NCBI GenBank assembly: GCA_965661055.1
Contig: CBFICS010000008.1
Location: 1 to 64,000, forward strand
From: CBFHSF01 sp965661055
GTDB taxonomy: Bacteria; Bacteroidota; Bacteroidia; Flavobacteriales; Schleiferiaceae
Length of the DNA stretch: 64,000 bases
Direction: 5' to 3'
Within the stretch, counting starts at the first letter, position 1; every line of letters starts with the position of its first letter. Positions 9,093 to 17,978 of the stretch are shown piece after piece. Under the pieces are notes generated by a model that saw only the letters and a list, made by a program, of their open reading frames with translations, searched no databases and was not told the DNA's origin. The translations under genes and the position numbers were made by a program.

Positions 9093-9100
9093 CAAATTTA
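9093..9100 (-). promoter_or_regulatory. Probable -7 element of the htrA gene
   Basis: TAAATTTG on the minus strand matches TAnnTTTG exactly and lies 26 nt upstream of the ATG at 9067. A TTG is found at 9128-9126 but the 25-bp spacing is longer than usual, so the -33 contact is uncertain. Confidence 0.4.
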
Positions 9101-9224
9101 ACGCTTCGATTTTATAGTTAGTAGCCAACTTTTTGAGTTAACTGAAATTTAACGATCTTCAAATAATTACCGACCCTTTTCACGACTCTTTTGATTCATT
9201 ACCTTAGCGGTAAATTTTACAAAC

Positions 9225-9998
9225 TTGGATTTTACATTTTATAAATATCACGGAACCGGAAACGACTTTATTTTAATTGATGATAGAGGTGAACGCTTTC
9301 CTTCAACTGACAAAGAACTTATTGCAGGTTTGTGTAAAAGACGATTTGGAATAGGTGCAGATGGATTAATCTTGTTGAGAAATGACAGAGAGTCTGATTT
9401 TAAAATGCTCTATTTTAATTCAGACGGTGGCGAAAGTACCATGTGCGGAAACGGAGGCAGATCTATAGTTCAGTTTGCTTTTGATCTTGGAATTATTGGA
9501 AGCCAAACAACCTTTAGAGCTATTGATGGTCTTCACAATGCCAAAGTTGATGAAGAAGGTGTGGCTCTAGAAATGATAGAGCCCACAAAAATAAAAGAAG
9601 TTAAGAATGGATTTTTTATTGATACCGGGTCACCTCACCACGTAAGCTTGGTGGCAGATGTTGACGAAGTGGATGTTTTTAACCAAGGAAGAAAGTGGAG
9701 AAATGAAATTTATGGTGATGAGGGTGCAAACATAAATTTTGTTGAGGTATTTGATGAGGGAATCAAGGTGCGAACCTATGAAAGAGGAGTAGAAGACGAA
9801 ACGTATTCTTGTGGCACAGGAGTTACGGCAGCGGCTATAGTTGCTTATTCTGAAGGCATTGTCTCAAAAAAACCGGTGAAGGTTGTAACCCTAGGTGGTG
9901 AGTTGTCAATAGACTTTACCACAGATAATAGTTCTTATACCAAAGTGGTTTTAACAGGTCCAGCAACTTATGTTTATGAAGGAACCTTTACGATTTAA
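9225..9998 (+). CDS. dapF: Diaminopimelate epimerase
   Basis: A 257-residue DapF, the PLP-independent racemase that turns LL- into meso-diaminopimelate for lysine and peptidoglycan synthesis in the cytosol. The two catalytic cysteines are Cys74 (MCGNGGR) and Cys196 (SCGTG). The N-terminal YHGTGNDF signature is complete. Translation appears to start at TTG (9225), since an in-frame stop lies upstream and there is no ATG before the signature. The next gene starts at the base after its stop, and the run dapF to DUF2279 looks like a single operon with a peptidoglycan theme (dapF, mltG). Confidence 0.93.
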   Translation: MDFTFYKYHGTGNDFILIDDRGERFPSTDKELIAGLCKRRFGIGADGLILLRNDRESDFKMLYFNSDGGESTMCGNGGRSIVQFAFDLGIIGSQTTFRAIDGLHNAKVDEEGVALEMIEPTKIKEVKNGFFIDTGSPHHVSLVADVDEVDVFNQGRKWRNEIYGDEGANINFVEVFDEGIKVRTYERGVEDETYSCGTGVTAAAIVAYSEGIVSKKPVKVVTLGGELSIDFTTDNSSYTKVVLTGPATYVYEGTFTI

Positions 9999-10514
9999 AT
10001 GATAAAGGGAAATAACATATTACTGAGGGCGCTTGAGCCCGCTGATTTACCTCACCTTGTTGAATGGGAGAACAACCCAGAAAACTGGAAGGTGTCAGAA
10101 CGTTTACACCCCTATAATCTTGCGGATTTAAAGTCGTATTTAGAGAATGCGCAGCAAGACATTCTGCAATCGGGTCAGTTTAGATGGGGAATTGAAGATT
10201 TATCCTCCGGCTCCTTAATTGGAGCCATTGATTTGTATGATTTTAATGCCTTGCACCAAAGAGTAGGTGTGGGTATTATTGTTGACAAAGAGTTTAGGAA
10301 AAAAGGGTATGCTAAAGAAGCCCTTACCCTTTTGGTAAATTACGCATTCAATCACCTCATGGTTCATCAGGTTTATGCTTTAATCACTGCAGATAACCAA
10401 AGAAGTATTGACCTGTTTCAAAAAAACGGATTTGTTCAAACAGGAACTTTAAAAGAATGGTATAGAGAGAAAGATCAATTTTTAGATGTACTAAACTTCC
10501 AAATATTACTGTGA
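9999..10514 (+). CDS. GNAT family N-acetyltransferase, RimJ/RimL type
   Basis: A 171-residue acetyltransferase. It has the RimJ/RimL layout: an N-terminal RALEPADLPHLVEWENNPE segment, the acetyl-CoA loop in motif A (RVGVGIIVDKEFRKKGYAKEAL, about 87-108), and the C-terminal NQRSIDLFQKNGFVQTG motif. The acceptor could be a ribosomal protein N-terminus, an amino acid or a small molecule; nothing in the sequence decides. Its ATG directly follows dapF and its stop overlaps the GTG start of the cytochrome gene by 4 bp, so expression is coupled. Confidence 0.85.
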   Translation: MIKGNNILLRALEPADLPHLVEWENNPENWKVSERLHPYNLADLKSYLENAQQDILQSGQFRWGIEDLSSGSLIGAIDLYDFNALHQRVGVGIIVDKEFRKKGYAKEALTLLVNYAFNHLMVHQVYALITADNQRSIDLFQKNGFVQTGTLKEWYREKDQFLDVLNFQILL

Positions 10515-12463
10515 AATTAAGAAAGGCTTTTTTGGGATTTTTATCTCTGATTTTATTTGGGTTCTTGGTTCAATGCCAAGAAGAATCAACCGTTGAAAAC
10601 AAAATCTCAGAAAGTTATTTAAACCTAGGTGATAGCGCTGAGTATATTGGTATGAACCAATGTAAAGTATGTCATTCTGAGATTCACCATTCTTTTGTGC
10701 ACACCGGAATGGGGAAATCATTTGACCGTGCCACCCAATCCAAAAGCTCAGGTAACTTTCGCAACCACCCAGTAATCAATGATACTACTCTAGATTTATC
10801 TTATCAGCCGTTTTGGAAAGATTCGATTTTATTCTTAAAAGAATTCAGGATCAATAAAGGGGATACCCTACATTCATTGATTCAAAAAATTGACTACATC
10901 ATTGGTTCAGGTCAGCACACCAATTCTCACCTGTTTTCTACCAATGGTCATGTATATCAGGCGCCTTTTACTTTTTATACTCAAAAGAAACAATGGGACC
11001 TTCCGCCCGGTTACGAAAAAGGTGCTAATTCTAGATTTAAGAGAATTATTGGACTTGAATGCATGTCTTGTCACAATGCAATGCCTACTCAGTTTGTTTT
11101 AGGTTCAGAAAATAGATTCGACTCAATACCCCTTGGCATAAATTGCGAAAGATGTCATGGCCCAGGTAGTCTTCACGTTAAAAAAATTACATCCGGAAAC
11201 ATTACCGATACGTCTCGTGAAATTGATTACTCTATTGTAAATCCGAAAAAACTTAGCAATCAATTGCAGTTTCAAATTTGTCAGCGCTGCCACCTTCAAG
11301 GCAACGCGGTTCTTGTCAATGATAAATCATTTTTTGACTTTAAACCCGGAATGATGCTCAATGAGGTGATGGATGTTTACCTTCCTCGGTATAGCAATTC
11401 AGATGAGGATTTTATTATGGCCAGCCATGTTGATCGGCTAGTGCAAAGTGAATGCTATGTGAATTCAGAGAATGAGATTACTTGCATTACTTGCCACAAC
11501 CCGCATGTTAGCGTCCAAGAAACCGGTAGAGATCAATACAATATTTCTTGTGTTTCTTGCCATGCTCAAAAGGAGGTTGTAGAATGTCCTTCCCCCGAAA
11601 GGGAAATGCAAAACGACGATTGTGCAAAGTGTCATATGCCTACTTCATCGAGTATTGATATTCCGCATGTAAGCGTTCATGACCACAAAATTCAAGTGCC
11701 TAAAGAGAAGGGTGAAGCAGATAAGGTCAGGACTTTTGTCGGATTGATGGCAGTAAACAACCCAAACCCAAGTGTGCAATCTAGGGCGCAGGCATACCTT
11801 CAACAATATGAAAAGTTTGGGGGAGATATCTTTATGCTTGACAGTGCAGAAATACTGTTGAAAAGCCTAAAATTGAAGAAGCCAATCGATCTTTGGATTC
11901 AAGTTAAGTATTTGTAAAAAGAGTACGTAAAACTCATAAATTTTGTTGAGCAAAAAGGGAGTGAATCGGTTTTTGAGTCGCTTTCTGCGAAAAGTTTTTC
12001 AAATAAAGACGCATGGACGGCTTACCGAATAGGGGAGGCTTACTTTACTTTGGGTAATCACAATAATAGTTTACAGTACTACCAAAAGGCCGTTGAGCTG
12101 GCTCCTTATTTTTCTGACTTTCAATTAAAATTAGGGACTGTTCTATCTTCTTTAGGTCAAATAGAAAAAGCAAATTCTTGTTATGTAAAGGCCATAGAAA
12201 TGAACCCTCAATCAGAGGCAGCCTATTCAAATTTAGGTTTTAACTATTTAACTTCTGGCTCATATGAGGAAGCAGCATATTATCTAAAAAAAGCAACACA
12301 ACAGAATCCTGATTATTTACAAGGATGGTTAAATTTGACCTCGTATTATTTAGCAGTACAAAACGTTTCAGAAGCTAAAGTCCTTTTACAAAACCTAAAC
12401 CAACAATTTCCGAATAACCCTAAAGTTGAACAAGCCTTAAACTATTTGAAAAATTTACAATGA
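10511..12463 (+). pseudogene. Multiheme cytochrome c with C-terminal TPR repeats, interrupted by an in-frame TAA
   Basis: Starting at GTG 10511, the frame is open to a TAA at 11915-11917 and then open again, in the same frame, to 12463. The first part (468 residues) has a lipoprotein-like signal (Cys22) and seven CxxCH heme motifs: CKVCH (51-55), CMSCH, CERCH, CQRCH, CITCH, CVSCH and CAKCH. This is a cytochrome c554-like multiheme layout for electron transfer in the periplasm. The part after the stop is a TPR array (YQKAVELAPY, YVKAIEMNPQ, LKKATQQNPD). The 44 codons between the stop and the next possible start (TTG, 12050) read as good protein, so I take this as one gene with one nonsense change or sequence error, not two genes. 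mltG overlaps its end by 4 bp. Confidence 0.8.
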
Positions 12464-13470
12464 AAAAAGTCCTTTACATTCTAGTTTTTGCCCTACTTGG
12501 CATAGGTTCTTTAGCATGGTTAGGTTATAATTGGTTGATGAATGACAACGTGAAAACCACTAAAGATCAGTCTGTTTACGTAGGTAAGAATGCAAGTCTT
12601 GAGACTCTTTTAGATACCCTAAATAAATATCAGGTTTTAATCAGTGATTCAAGTTTTAAAAGAATTGCAAAGGCTAAAAAGTTAGAAAACCCGCATCCAG
12701 GTCATCACATTATTTCTCCTTCCATGAGTAATAATTCAATGGTAAACATGTTTAAGGCTGGATTTCAAAAACCGGTAAACATTGTAATTAATAGTGATAA
12801 TTATCTAGAAGATATCGCAGAAAAACTAGGAGGTCAACTTTATGCTTCATCTGACGATATTTTAGAAGAAATGAAGATCTCTTTTGGAAAAGAGGCGTCT
12901 TTTAAAATCATTCCGAACACTTATGAGGTTTATTGGACTATTTCGCCTGCAGATTTGTGCAAAAGATTGGCCCTTGAGGCAGAGAGATTTTGGAATGATA
13001 GTCGATTGAAAAAGGCTAAAGCATTGGGGTTAACGCCTCATGAAGTGGTGGTTCTGGCCAGTATTGTAGAAAAGGAAACCGCCAAACCTGATGAGTACAA
13101 TACGGTGGCGGGATTGTATTTAAACAGAATAAAAAAGGGCTGGAGGCTACAGTCAGACCCCACGGTTATTTATTCAAAAAAGGAAATTGAAGGCAGAGAT
13201 TTAGTCATTAAAAGGGTATTGTATAAAGATTTAAAAATTGACTCTCCGTACAATACATATCAAAATTATGGGCTTCCACCTTACCCCATTTACATTCCAG
13301 AATCTAAGGTGATTGATGCGGTTTTAAAAGGATCTAATCATACGTATATGTATATGTGTGCCAATCCTGAAAAAATTGGATACCATGCTTTTGCCACCAC
13401 TGACAAGCAGCACAATGTCAATAAGAAAAGGTATACCCAATGGCTAAATCGGAATAAAATTTACCGATGA
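12460..13470 (+). CDS. mltG: Endolytic peptidoglycan transglycosylase MltG
   Basis: A 336-residue MltG/YceG protein with one N-terminal membrane segment (about 4-27) and a LysM-like plus catalytic domain. The active-site glutamate is Glu204 in VVLASIVEKETA, the family signature; DPTVIY and the GLPPYPIYIP-type motif further on are also present. The enzyme cuts nascent glycan strands at the inner membrane and so sets glycan length. The gene overlaps both neighbours by ATGA junctions, which fits tight translational coupling in the dapF operon. Confidence 0.93.
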   Translation: MKKVLYILVFALLGIGSLAWLGYNWLMNDNVKTTKDQSVYVGKNASLETLLDTLNKYQVLISDSSFKRIAKAKKLENPHPGHHIISPSMSNNSMVNMFKAGFQKPVNIVINSDNYLEDIAEKLGGQLYASSDDILEEMKISFGKEASFKIIPNTYEVYWTISPADLCKRLALEAERFWNDSRLKKAKALGLTPHEVVVLASIVEKETAKPDEYNTVAGLYLNRIKKGWRLQSDPTVIYSKKEIEGRDLVIKRVLYKDLKIDSPYNTYQNYGLPPYPIYIPESKVIDAVLKGSNHTYMYMCANPEKIGYHAFATTDKQHNVNKKRYTQWLNRNKIYR

Positions 13471-14363
13471 AAAGTCAATATTTACTCATCTTCTTGTTGT
13501 TTTTAATCCCCTTTCGGGGGATGACTCAATCATTCTTTATTCCTTCTGATACTTTAAATACCAAGAGGCTAGGGTGGACCGTAGGAGTAGTAGGTGGAGG
13601 ATTGGTAGTAAGTTTAGGGGTTTTGTATTCTACTTGGTATTCAGATTATGAGTCTAAGCAATTTCACTTTCACAACGACAATGATAATTGGTTAGGAATG
13701 GATAAAGCAGGTCATGCTCATACCACTTATACCATGGGTAGGTATAGTTATGATTTGTTAAAATGGTCAGGGGTTTCTGAGAATAAGTCGGTGTGGTACG
13801 GAGGTATGGTAGGTTTTACCTATTTAGGAATTGTTGAGTTAATGGACGGGTATTCTAACGGTTGGGGTTTTTCATGGGGAGACTTTACTGCCAATACAAT
13901 GGGTACTGGATTATTTATTGGCCAACAATTAGCATGGAAAGAACAAAGAATTTCATTGAAGATATCCTATTCTTCTTCTCCGTATGCAGAATATAATCCC
14001 AGATTACTGGGGTCCGTTTATACAGAAAGTGCTTTAAAAGACTACAACGGACAAACCTACTGGTTGTCAGTAAGCCCTGGGGCTTTTTCAAAAGACTCTT
14101 GGTGGCCAGAGTGGTTAGCAATATCTGGTGGGTATGGTGCCGACGGAATGATAGGGTCTTTTGCAAATCCAGCACCTTATCAAAACATTCAAAGAGAACA
14201 CCAATATTATTTAGCCCTAGATCTTGACTTAAGTCGAATTAACACCAAGTCTGAATTTTGGAATACCCTATTGCACGGACTTAACTTTATTAAGTTCCCA
14301 GCGCCTGCCATAGAATATAGGCCAGAAACAGGATTTGTAAAAGGGCACTGGTTAATGTTTTAA
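13467..14363 (+). CDS. DUF2279 family envelope protein
   Basis: A 298-residue protein with a signal peptide (about 1-20, ending ...RGMTQS), followed by a hydrophobic stretch and the DUF2279 signature region (WLGMDKAGHAHTTYTMGRYSYD; GIVELMDGYSNGWGFSWGDFTANTMG). It is a YfiM-like predicted outer-envelope protein of unknown function found in Bacteroidota. It is the last gene of the dapF operon, overlapping mltG by 4 bp, and a terminator follows 3 bp after the stop. No biochemical role can be given. Confidence 0.75.
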   Translation: MKSQYLLIFLLFLIPFRGMTQSFFIPSDTLNTKRLGWTVGVVGGGLVVSLGVLYSTWYSDYESKQFHFHNDNDNWLGMDKAGHAHTTYTMGRYSYDLLKWSGVSENKSVWYGGMVGFTYLGIVELMDGYSNGWGFSWGDFTANTMGTGLFIGQQLAWKEQRISLKISYSSSPYAEYNPRLLGSVYTESALKDYNGQTYWLSVSPGAFSKDSWWPEWLAISGGYGADGMIGSFANPAPYQNIQREHQYYLALDLDLSRINTKSEFWNTLLHGLNFIKFPAPAIEYRPETGFVKGHWLMF

Positions 14364-14402
14364 AAAGCCGGCAAAGTTTCTTTTCTTCACCGGCATTTTT
14401 TA
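14362..14402. terminator. Bidirectional terminator between DUF2279 and clpB
   Basis: GCCGG at 14367-14371 pairs with CCGGC at 14390-14394; A run on the left and T run on the right. It serves two converging genes. The stem is short and the loop is 18 nt. Confidence 0.7.
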
Positions 14403-14403
14403 T

Positions 14404-16992
14404 TTAGTCAATATTTCTAAAGACAAGCTTACCTTCAAAGCTATCTATGAGTATTACTGAGTCGGGTTGTACTTCACCAGAAATAATCGATTTAGAAAGC
14501 TCATTGAGAATTTCTCTTTGAATGACTCTTTTTACAGGTCTTGCACCGTATTGCGGATCAAATCCTAGAGTAGCAATCTGTTTTATTGCTTCAGGAGTTG
14601 CATCAATGGTAATATCTTTTTTAGATAAGAGTTTTGTCAACTGATTCAATTGAAGTTTTACAATACTAGAAATTTGATCTTTGGTTAACGGTGTAAACAT
14701 TATGATTTCATCAATCCTATTGATAAACTCAGGTCTAATGGTTTTTTTCATTAATCCCAAGACCTCTGTTTTTGCCAATTCAGATACTGAATCAACATCT
14801 TCAGGTTTTACATCTGCAAATCTTTCCTGAATAATCGATGAACCCATGTTTGAGGTCATTATGATTATGGTATTCTTGAAGTTTACGGTCCTTCCTTTGT
14901 TATCGGTTAATCGTCCTTCGTCTAAAACCTGAAGCAAAGTATTAAAAGTGTCTGGATGAGCTTTTTCAATTTCATCTAATAAAACCACAGAATAGGGTCT
15001 TCTTCTTACGGCTTCCGTCAATTGTCCACCTTCGTCATAACCTACATATCCTGGAGGTGCTCCAATTAATCTACTTACAGAGTGCCTTTCTTGGTATTCA
15101 CTCATGTCAATTCTTGTCATGGCCGCTTCATCATTGAATAAAAACTCAGCAAGAGATTTAGCCAACTCTGTTTTTCCCACCCCTGTAGTTCCTAAAAAGA
15201 TAAATGATCCTATGGGTTTAGATTCATCAGATAAACCTGCTCTTGATCTTCTAATAGCATCAGAAACAGCCTGTATAGCCTCTTCTTGTCCAATAACTCT
15301 TTTATGAAGCTCATCTTCTAACCTCAAAAGCTTTTCTCTCTCGCTTTCAAGCATTCTGCTTACCGGAATACCAGTCCACTTAGAAATAACTTCCGCAATA
15401 TCTTCAGAAGTAACCTCTTCTTTGATTAGCGGAGAATTCATGGTTGAAAGGTTTTCTTCCGCTTTTCTTAAGTTCTCTTCAACTTCCTTGATCTTCCCGT
15501 ATCTAATTTCAGCTACCAAACCGTAATCTCCAGACCTTTCTGCTTTATCAGCCTCAAATTTTAGGTGATCAATTTCTTCTTTTGCATTTTGAATGCTTTC
15601 AACCACCTCTTTTTCTGTACTCCACTTTGCTTGAAGTTCAGATCGCTCTTCATTAAGGTTTGCCAATTCTTCTTTAATGACTGCTAACTTCTTCTTGTCA
15701 TTTTCTCTTTTTATGGCTTCTTGTTCAATTTCAAGCTGCATAATTTTTCTGTCAAGAACATCAATCTCTTCTGGTTTTGAATTGATTTCCATTCTCAATT
15801 TACTTGCGGCTTCATCAATCAAGTCAATAGCTTTATCGGGTAAAAACCTATCGGTAATGTACCGTTGCGACAATTCTACCGATGAAATAATGGCTTCATC
15901 TTTAATTCTAACCTTGTGATGAGTTTCGTACTTCTCTTTTATTCCTCTAAGAATAGAAATAGAAGCTTCGGTGTCGGGTTCTACGACCAACACTTTTTGA
16001 AATCTTCTTTCTAGGGCTTTATCTTTTTCAAAATACTTTTGGTATTCATCAAGGGTAGTGGCACCGATGGCCCTTAGTTCACCTCGTGCTAGGGCCGGTT
16101 TCAAAATATTAGCGGCGTCCATAGCTCCATCGCTTTTTCCTGCACCAACTAATGTGTGAATTTCATCTATGAATAAAACAATTTCACCGTCTGAAGTAGT
16201 TACTTCTTTAACAACTGCCTTTAAACGTTCTTCAAATTCACCCTTGTATTTTGCTCCTGCAATGAGGGCTCCCATGTCTAGTGAATAAATGATTTTGTTC
16301 TTTAGATTTTCAGGGACATCGCCTTGAATAATTCTGTGAGCCAAACCTTCCGCAATGGCAGTTTTACCAACGCCAGGTTCCCCTACTAGTATAGGATTAT
16401 TTTTTGTTCTTCTTGAAAGTATTTGAAGGACTCTTCTAATTTCTTCATCTCTACCGATTACAGGATCTAACTTACCCGCACTTGCGTATTGATTTAAGTT
16501 CTTGGCATATTTAGATAAAGAATTATAGGTGTCTTCTGCACCTTGAGATGTTACTTTATCACCTTTTCTGAGTTCGTTAATTGCTTGTTCAACCGCTTTT
16601 TGAGTGAAGCCTGCGTCTTTCAACATCTGACCGGCAATACCCGAAGTCGTTAAAATTCCCGTAAAAATATGTTCAATAGAAACAAACTCATCTCCGTTTG
16701 CAGAAGCTAAGTTTTGAGCTTTGTTCAAAGCCTCATTTGCAGATCGCCCTAGTTGAATATGAGCATTGCTAACGGTGGGTTGACCTTGTAGTGAAGCCTC
16801 AAGTCCGCTTTTGAATGACTCTAGGTTTATTCCTGATTTATTAAATATATAAGGTACTACGTTTTCATCCACTTCAAAAATACCTTTTAATAGGTGGGTG
16901 GACTCCATGGTACTATGCCCGAACCCTTGGGCGATGACCTGAGCCTGTTGAATAGCCTCTTGTCCTTTGATGGTGAATTTATTTATATTCAT
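14404..16992 (-). CDS. clpB: ATP-dependent disaggregase ClpB
   Basis: An 862-residue ClpB of normal length. It has the N-terminal Clp_N repeat, a first AAA+ module (Walker A GEPGVGKTA, about 203-211), the coiled-coil middle domain (about 395-520) that tells ClpB from ClpA and ClpC, and a second AAA+ module (GTTGVGKTE). It rescues aggregated proteins with DnaK in the cytosol. The ATG at 16992 gives the standard start (MNINKFTIKGQEAIQQAQ). Upstream is a near-match to the Bacteroidota -7 element (TATAATTTG) but no clear heat-shock operator. Confidence 0.96.
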   Translation of the reverse strand: MNINKFTIKGQEAIQQAQVIAQGFGHSTMESTHLLKGIFEVDENVVPYIFNKSGINLESFKSGLEASLQGQPTVSNAHIQLGRSANEALNKAQNLASANGDEFVSIEHIFTGILTTSGIAGQMLKDAGFTQKAVEQAINELRKGDKVTSQGAEDTYNSLSKYAKNLNQYASAGKLDPVIGRDEEIRRVLQILSRRTKNNPILVGEPGVGKTAIAEGLAHRIIQGDVPENLKNKIIYSLDMGALIAGAKYKGEFEERLKAVVKEVTTSDGEIVLFIDEIHTLVGAGKSDGAMDAANILKPALARGELRAIGATTLDEYQKYFEKDKALERRFQKVLVVEPDTEASISILRGIKEKYETHHKVRIKDEAIISSVELSQRYITDRFLPDKAIDLIDEAASKLRMEINSKPEEIDVLDRKIMQLEIEQEAIKRENDKKKLAVIKEELANLNEERSELQAKWSTEKEVVESIQNAKEEIDHLKFEADKAERSGDYGLVAEIRYGKIKEVEENLRKAEENLSTMNSPLIKEEVTSEDIAEVISKWTGIPVSRMLESEREKLLRLEDELHKRVIGQEEAIQAVSDAIRRSRAGLSDESKPIGSFIFLGTTGVGKTELAKSLAEFLFNDEAAMTRIDMSEYQERHSVSRLIGAPPGYVGYDEGGQLTEAVRRRPYSVVLLDEIEKAHPDTFNTLLQVLDEGRLTDNKGRTVNFKNTIIIMTSNMGSSIIQERFADVKPEDVDSVSELAKTEVLGLMKKTIRPEFINRIDEIIMFTPLTKDQISSIVKLQLNQLTKLLSKKDITIDATPEAIKQIATLGFDPQYGARPVKRVIQREILNELSKSIISGEVQPDSVILIDSFEGKLVFRNID

Positions 16993-17078
16993 GATACTCG
17001 TTTTTTTCTCTCTTTAATATCAAATTATAGTCCAATCGAAATGTGAGATAAATCACCCTACAAATTGTCAGTTATTAC

Positions 17079-17086
17079 TAGTTTTG
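17079..17086 (+). promoter_or_regulatory. Possible -7 element for the thioredoxin-like gene
   Basis: TAGTTTTG matches TAnnTTTG and lies about 70 nt before the ATG at 17155. No TTG stands at a normal distance upstream, so support is weak. Confidence 0.3.
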
Positions 17087-17154
17087 TATGACATTTTTAC
17101 AGAGAACAATATAGAAAGGGCTCTGTTATTACCTTCATTAAAATGATATAGAAA

Positions 17155-17748
17155 ATGAAAGCTACAATAGAAAGTTCACTAAAAAAATCTATGGGATATG
17201 TAGAATACAGGGAATTGCTTGACAATTTACTTTCTCAAGGAAAAACTACTGGTGATAATCATTCTGAACAAATGTTGAAGTACGCTGAATTGAACATCTC
17301 AAGAATGAATAAGTGGGACAAAATATTCAAGCCTTCTGAAGAAGTGAAAAAGGCAATAAATGAGATTCAAAGACCAGAGTTGTGGTTAGTTATTACTGAA
17401 GGTTGGTGTGGTGATGCAGCTCAAAATCTTCCTTTGTTAAAGAAAATGGCTGACCTAAATGATATGATTGATTTTAAGGTGGTATTGCGTGATCAGAATC
17501 TAGAGTTAATGGATCATTTTTTAACCAATGGGGGCAGAGCCATTCCGAAAATGATACGAATTGACGCAAATACCTTAGAGGTGTTGGGTGATTGGGGAGC
17601 TAGACCTGAAGCTGCACAAAAAATTGTCGTTGAAGCCAAAGGAGAAGGATTAGATTACGCAACCCCATTACATATTTGGTATGCAAAGAATAAGGGAGAA
17701 GACATACAAAGGGAGATTATTGAGCTCTTGCAGCCAGCAGTCGTTTAA
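17155..17748 (+). CDS. Thioredoxin-like protein with WCGDA motif
   Basis: A 197-residue cytosolic protein of the thioredoxin superfamily. The usual CxxC is replaced by WCGDAAQ (Cys85), with only the first cysteine kept, and the cis-proline strand appears as GGRAIPKMI. This single-cysteine form is known in Bacteroidota and Firmicutes thioredoxin-like proteins of unclear role; a disulfide reductase function by a standard dithiol mechanism is unlikely. It is divergent from clpB and converges on the envelope operon at 17745. Confidence 0.75.
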   Translation: MKATIESSLKKSMGYVEYRELLDNLLSQGKTTGDNHSEQMLKYAELNISRMNKWDKIFKPSEEVKKAINEIQRPELWLVITEGWCGDAAQNLPLLKKMADLNDMIDFKVVLRDQNLELMDHFLTNGGRAIPKMIRIDANTLEVLGDWGARPEAAQKIVVEAKGEGLDYATPLHIWYAKNKGEDIQREIIELLQPAVV

Positions 17749-17978
17749 TTTATTCCCTTTAAAGTCATAAACATAGACTCAAAGTGTTTATACACTTCGT
17801 CAAAAAAAGTACCTTGATTTAAATCAATTTTTAATTGATTGTAGTCAGGGTATTTTTCTTTTGAAAACTTATAGCATTGTTTCATAGGGCCCGCCTCAAT
17901 TTCCATGTAATAAAACCTATCTAGGTTGAAATATGAAATCTTAAATCGTTTGTCATTAATTGACTCAATGATTCTCAT
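17745..17978 (-). CDS. Small conserved-looking protein, function unknown
   Basis: A 77-residue protein without signal peptide or membrane segment, rich in aromatic residues (FYYMEIEAGPM). I do not recognise a family. It starts 4 bp inside the end of the TonB-dependent receptor gene and is therefore probably translated with it. Its 3' end overlaps the converging thioredoxin-like gene by 4 bp. The tight coupling makes it a real gene rather than a chance frame. Confidence 0.6.
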   Translation of the reverse strand: MRIIESINDKRFKISYFNLDRFYYMEIEAGPMKQCYKFSKEKYPDYNQLKIDLNQGTFFDEVYKHFESMFMTLKGIN

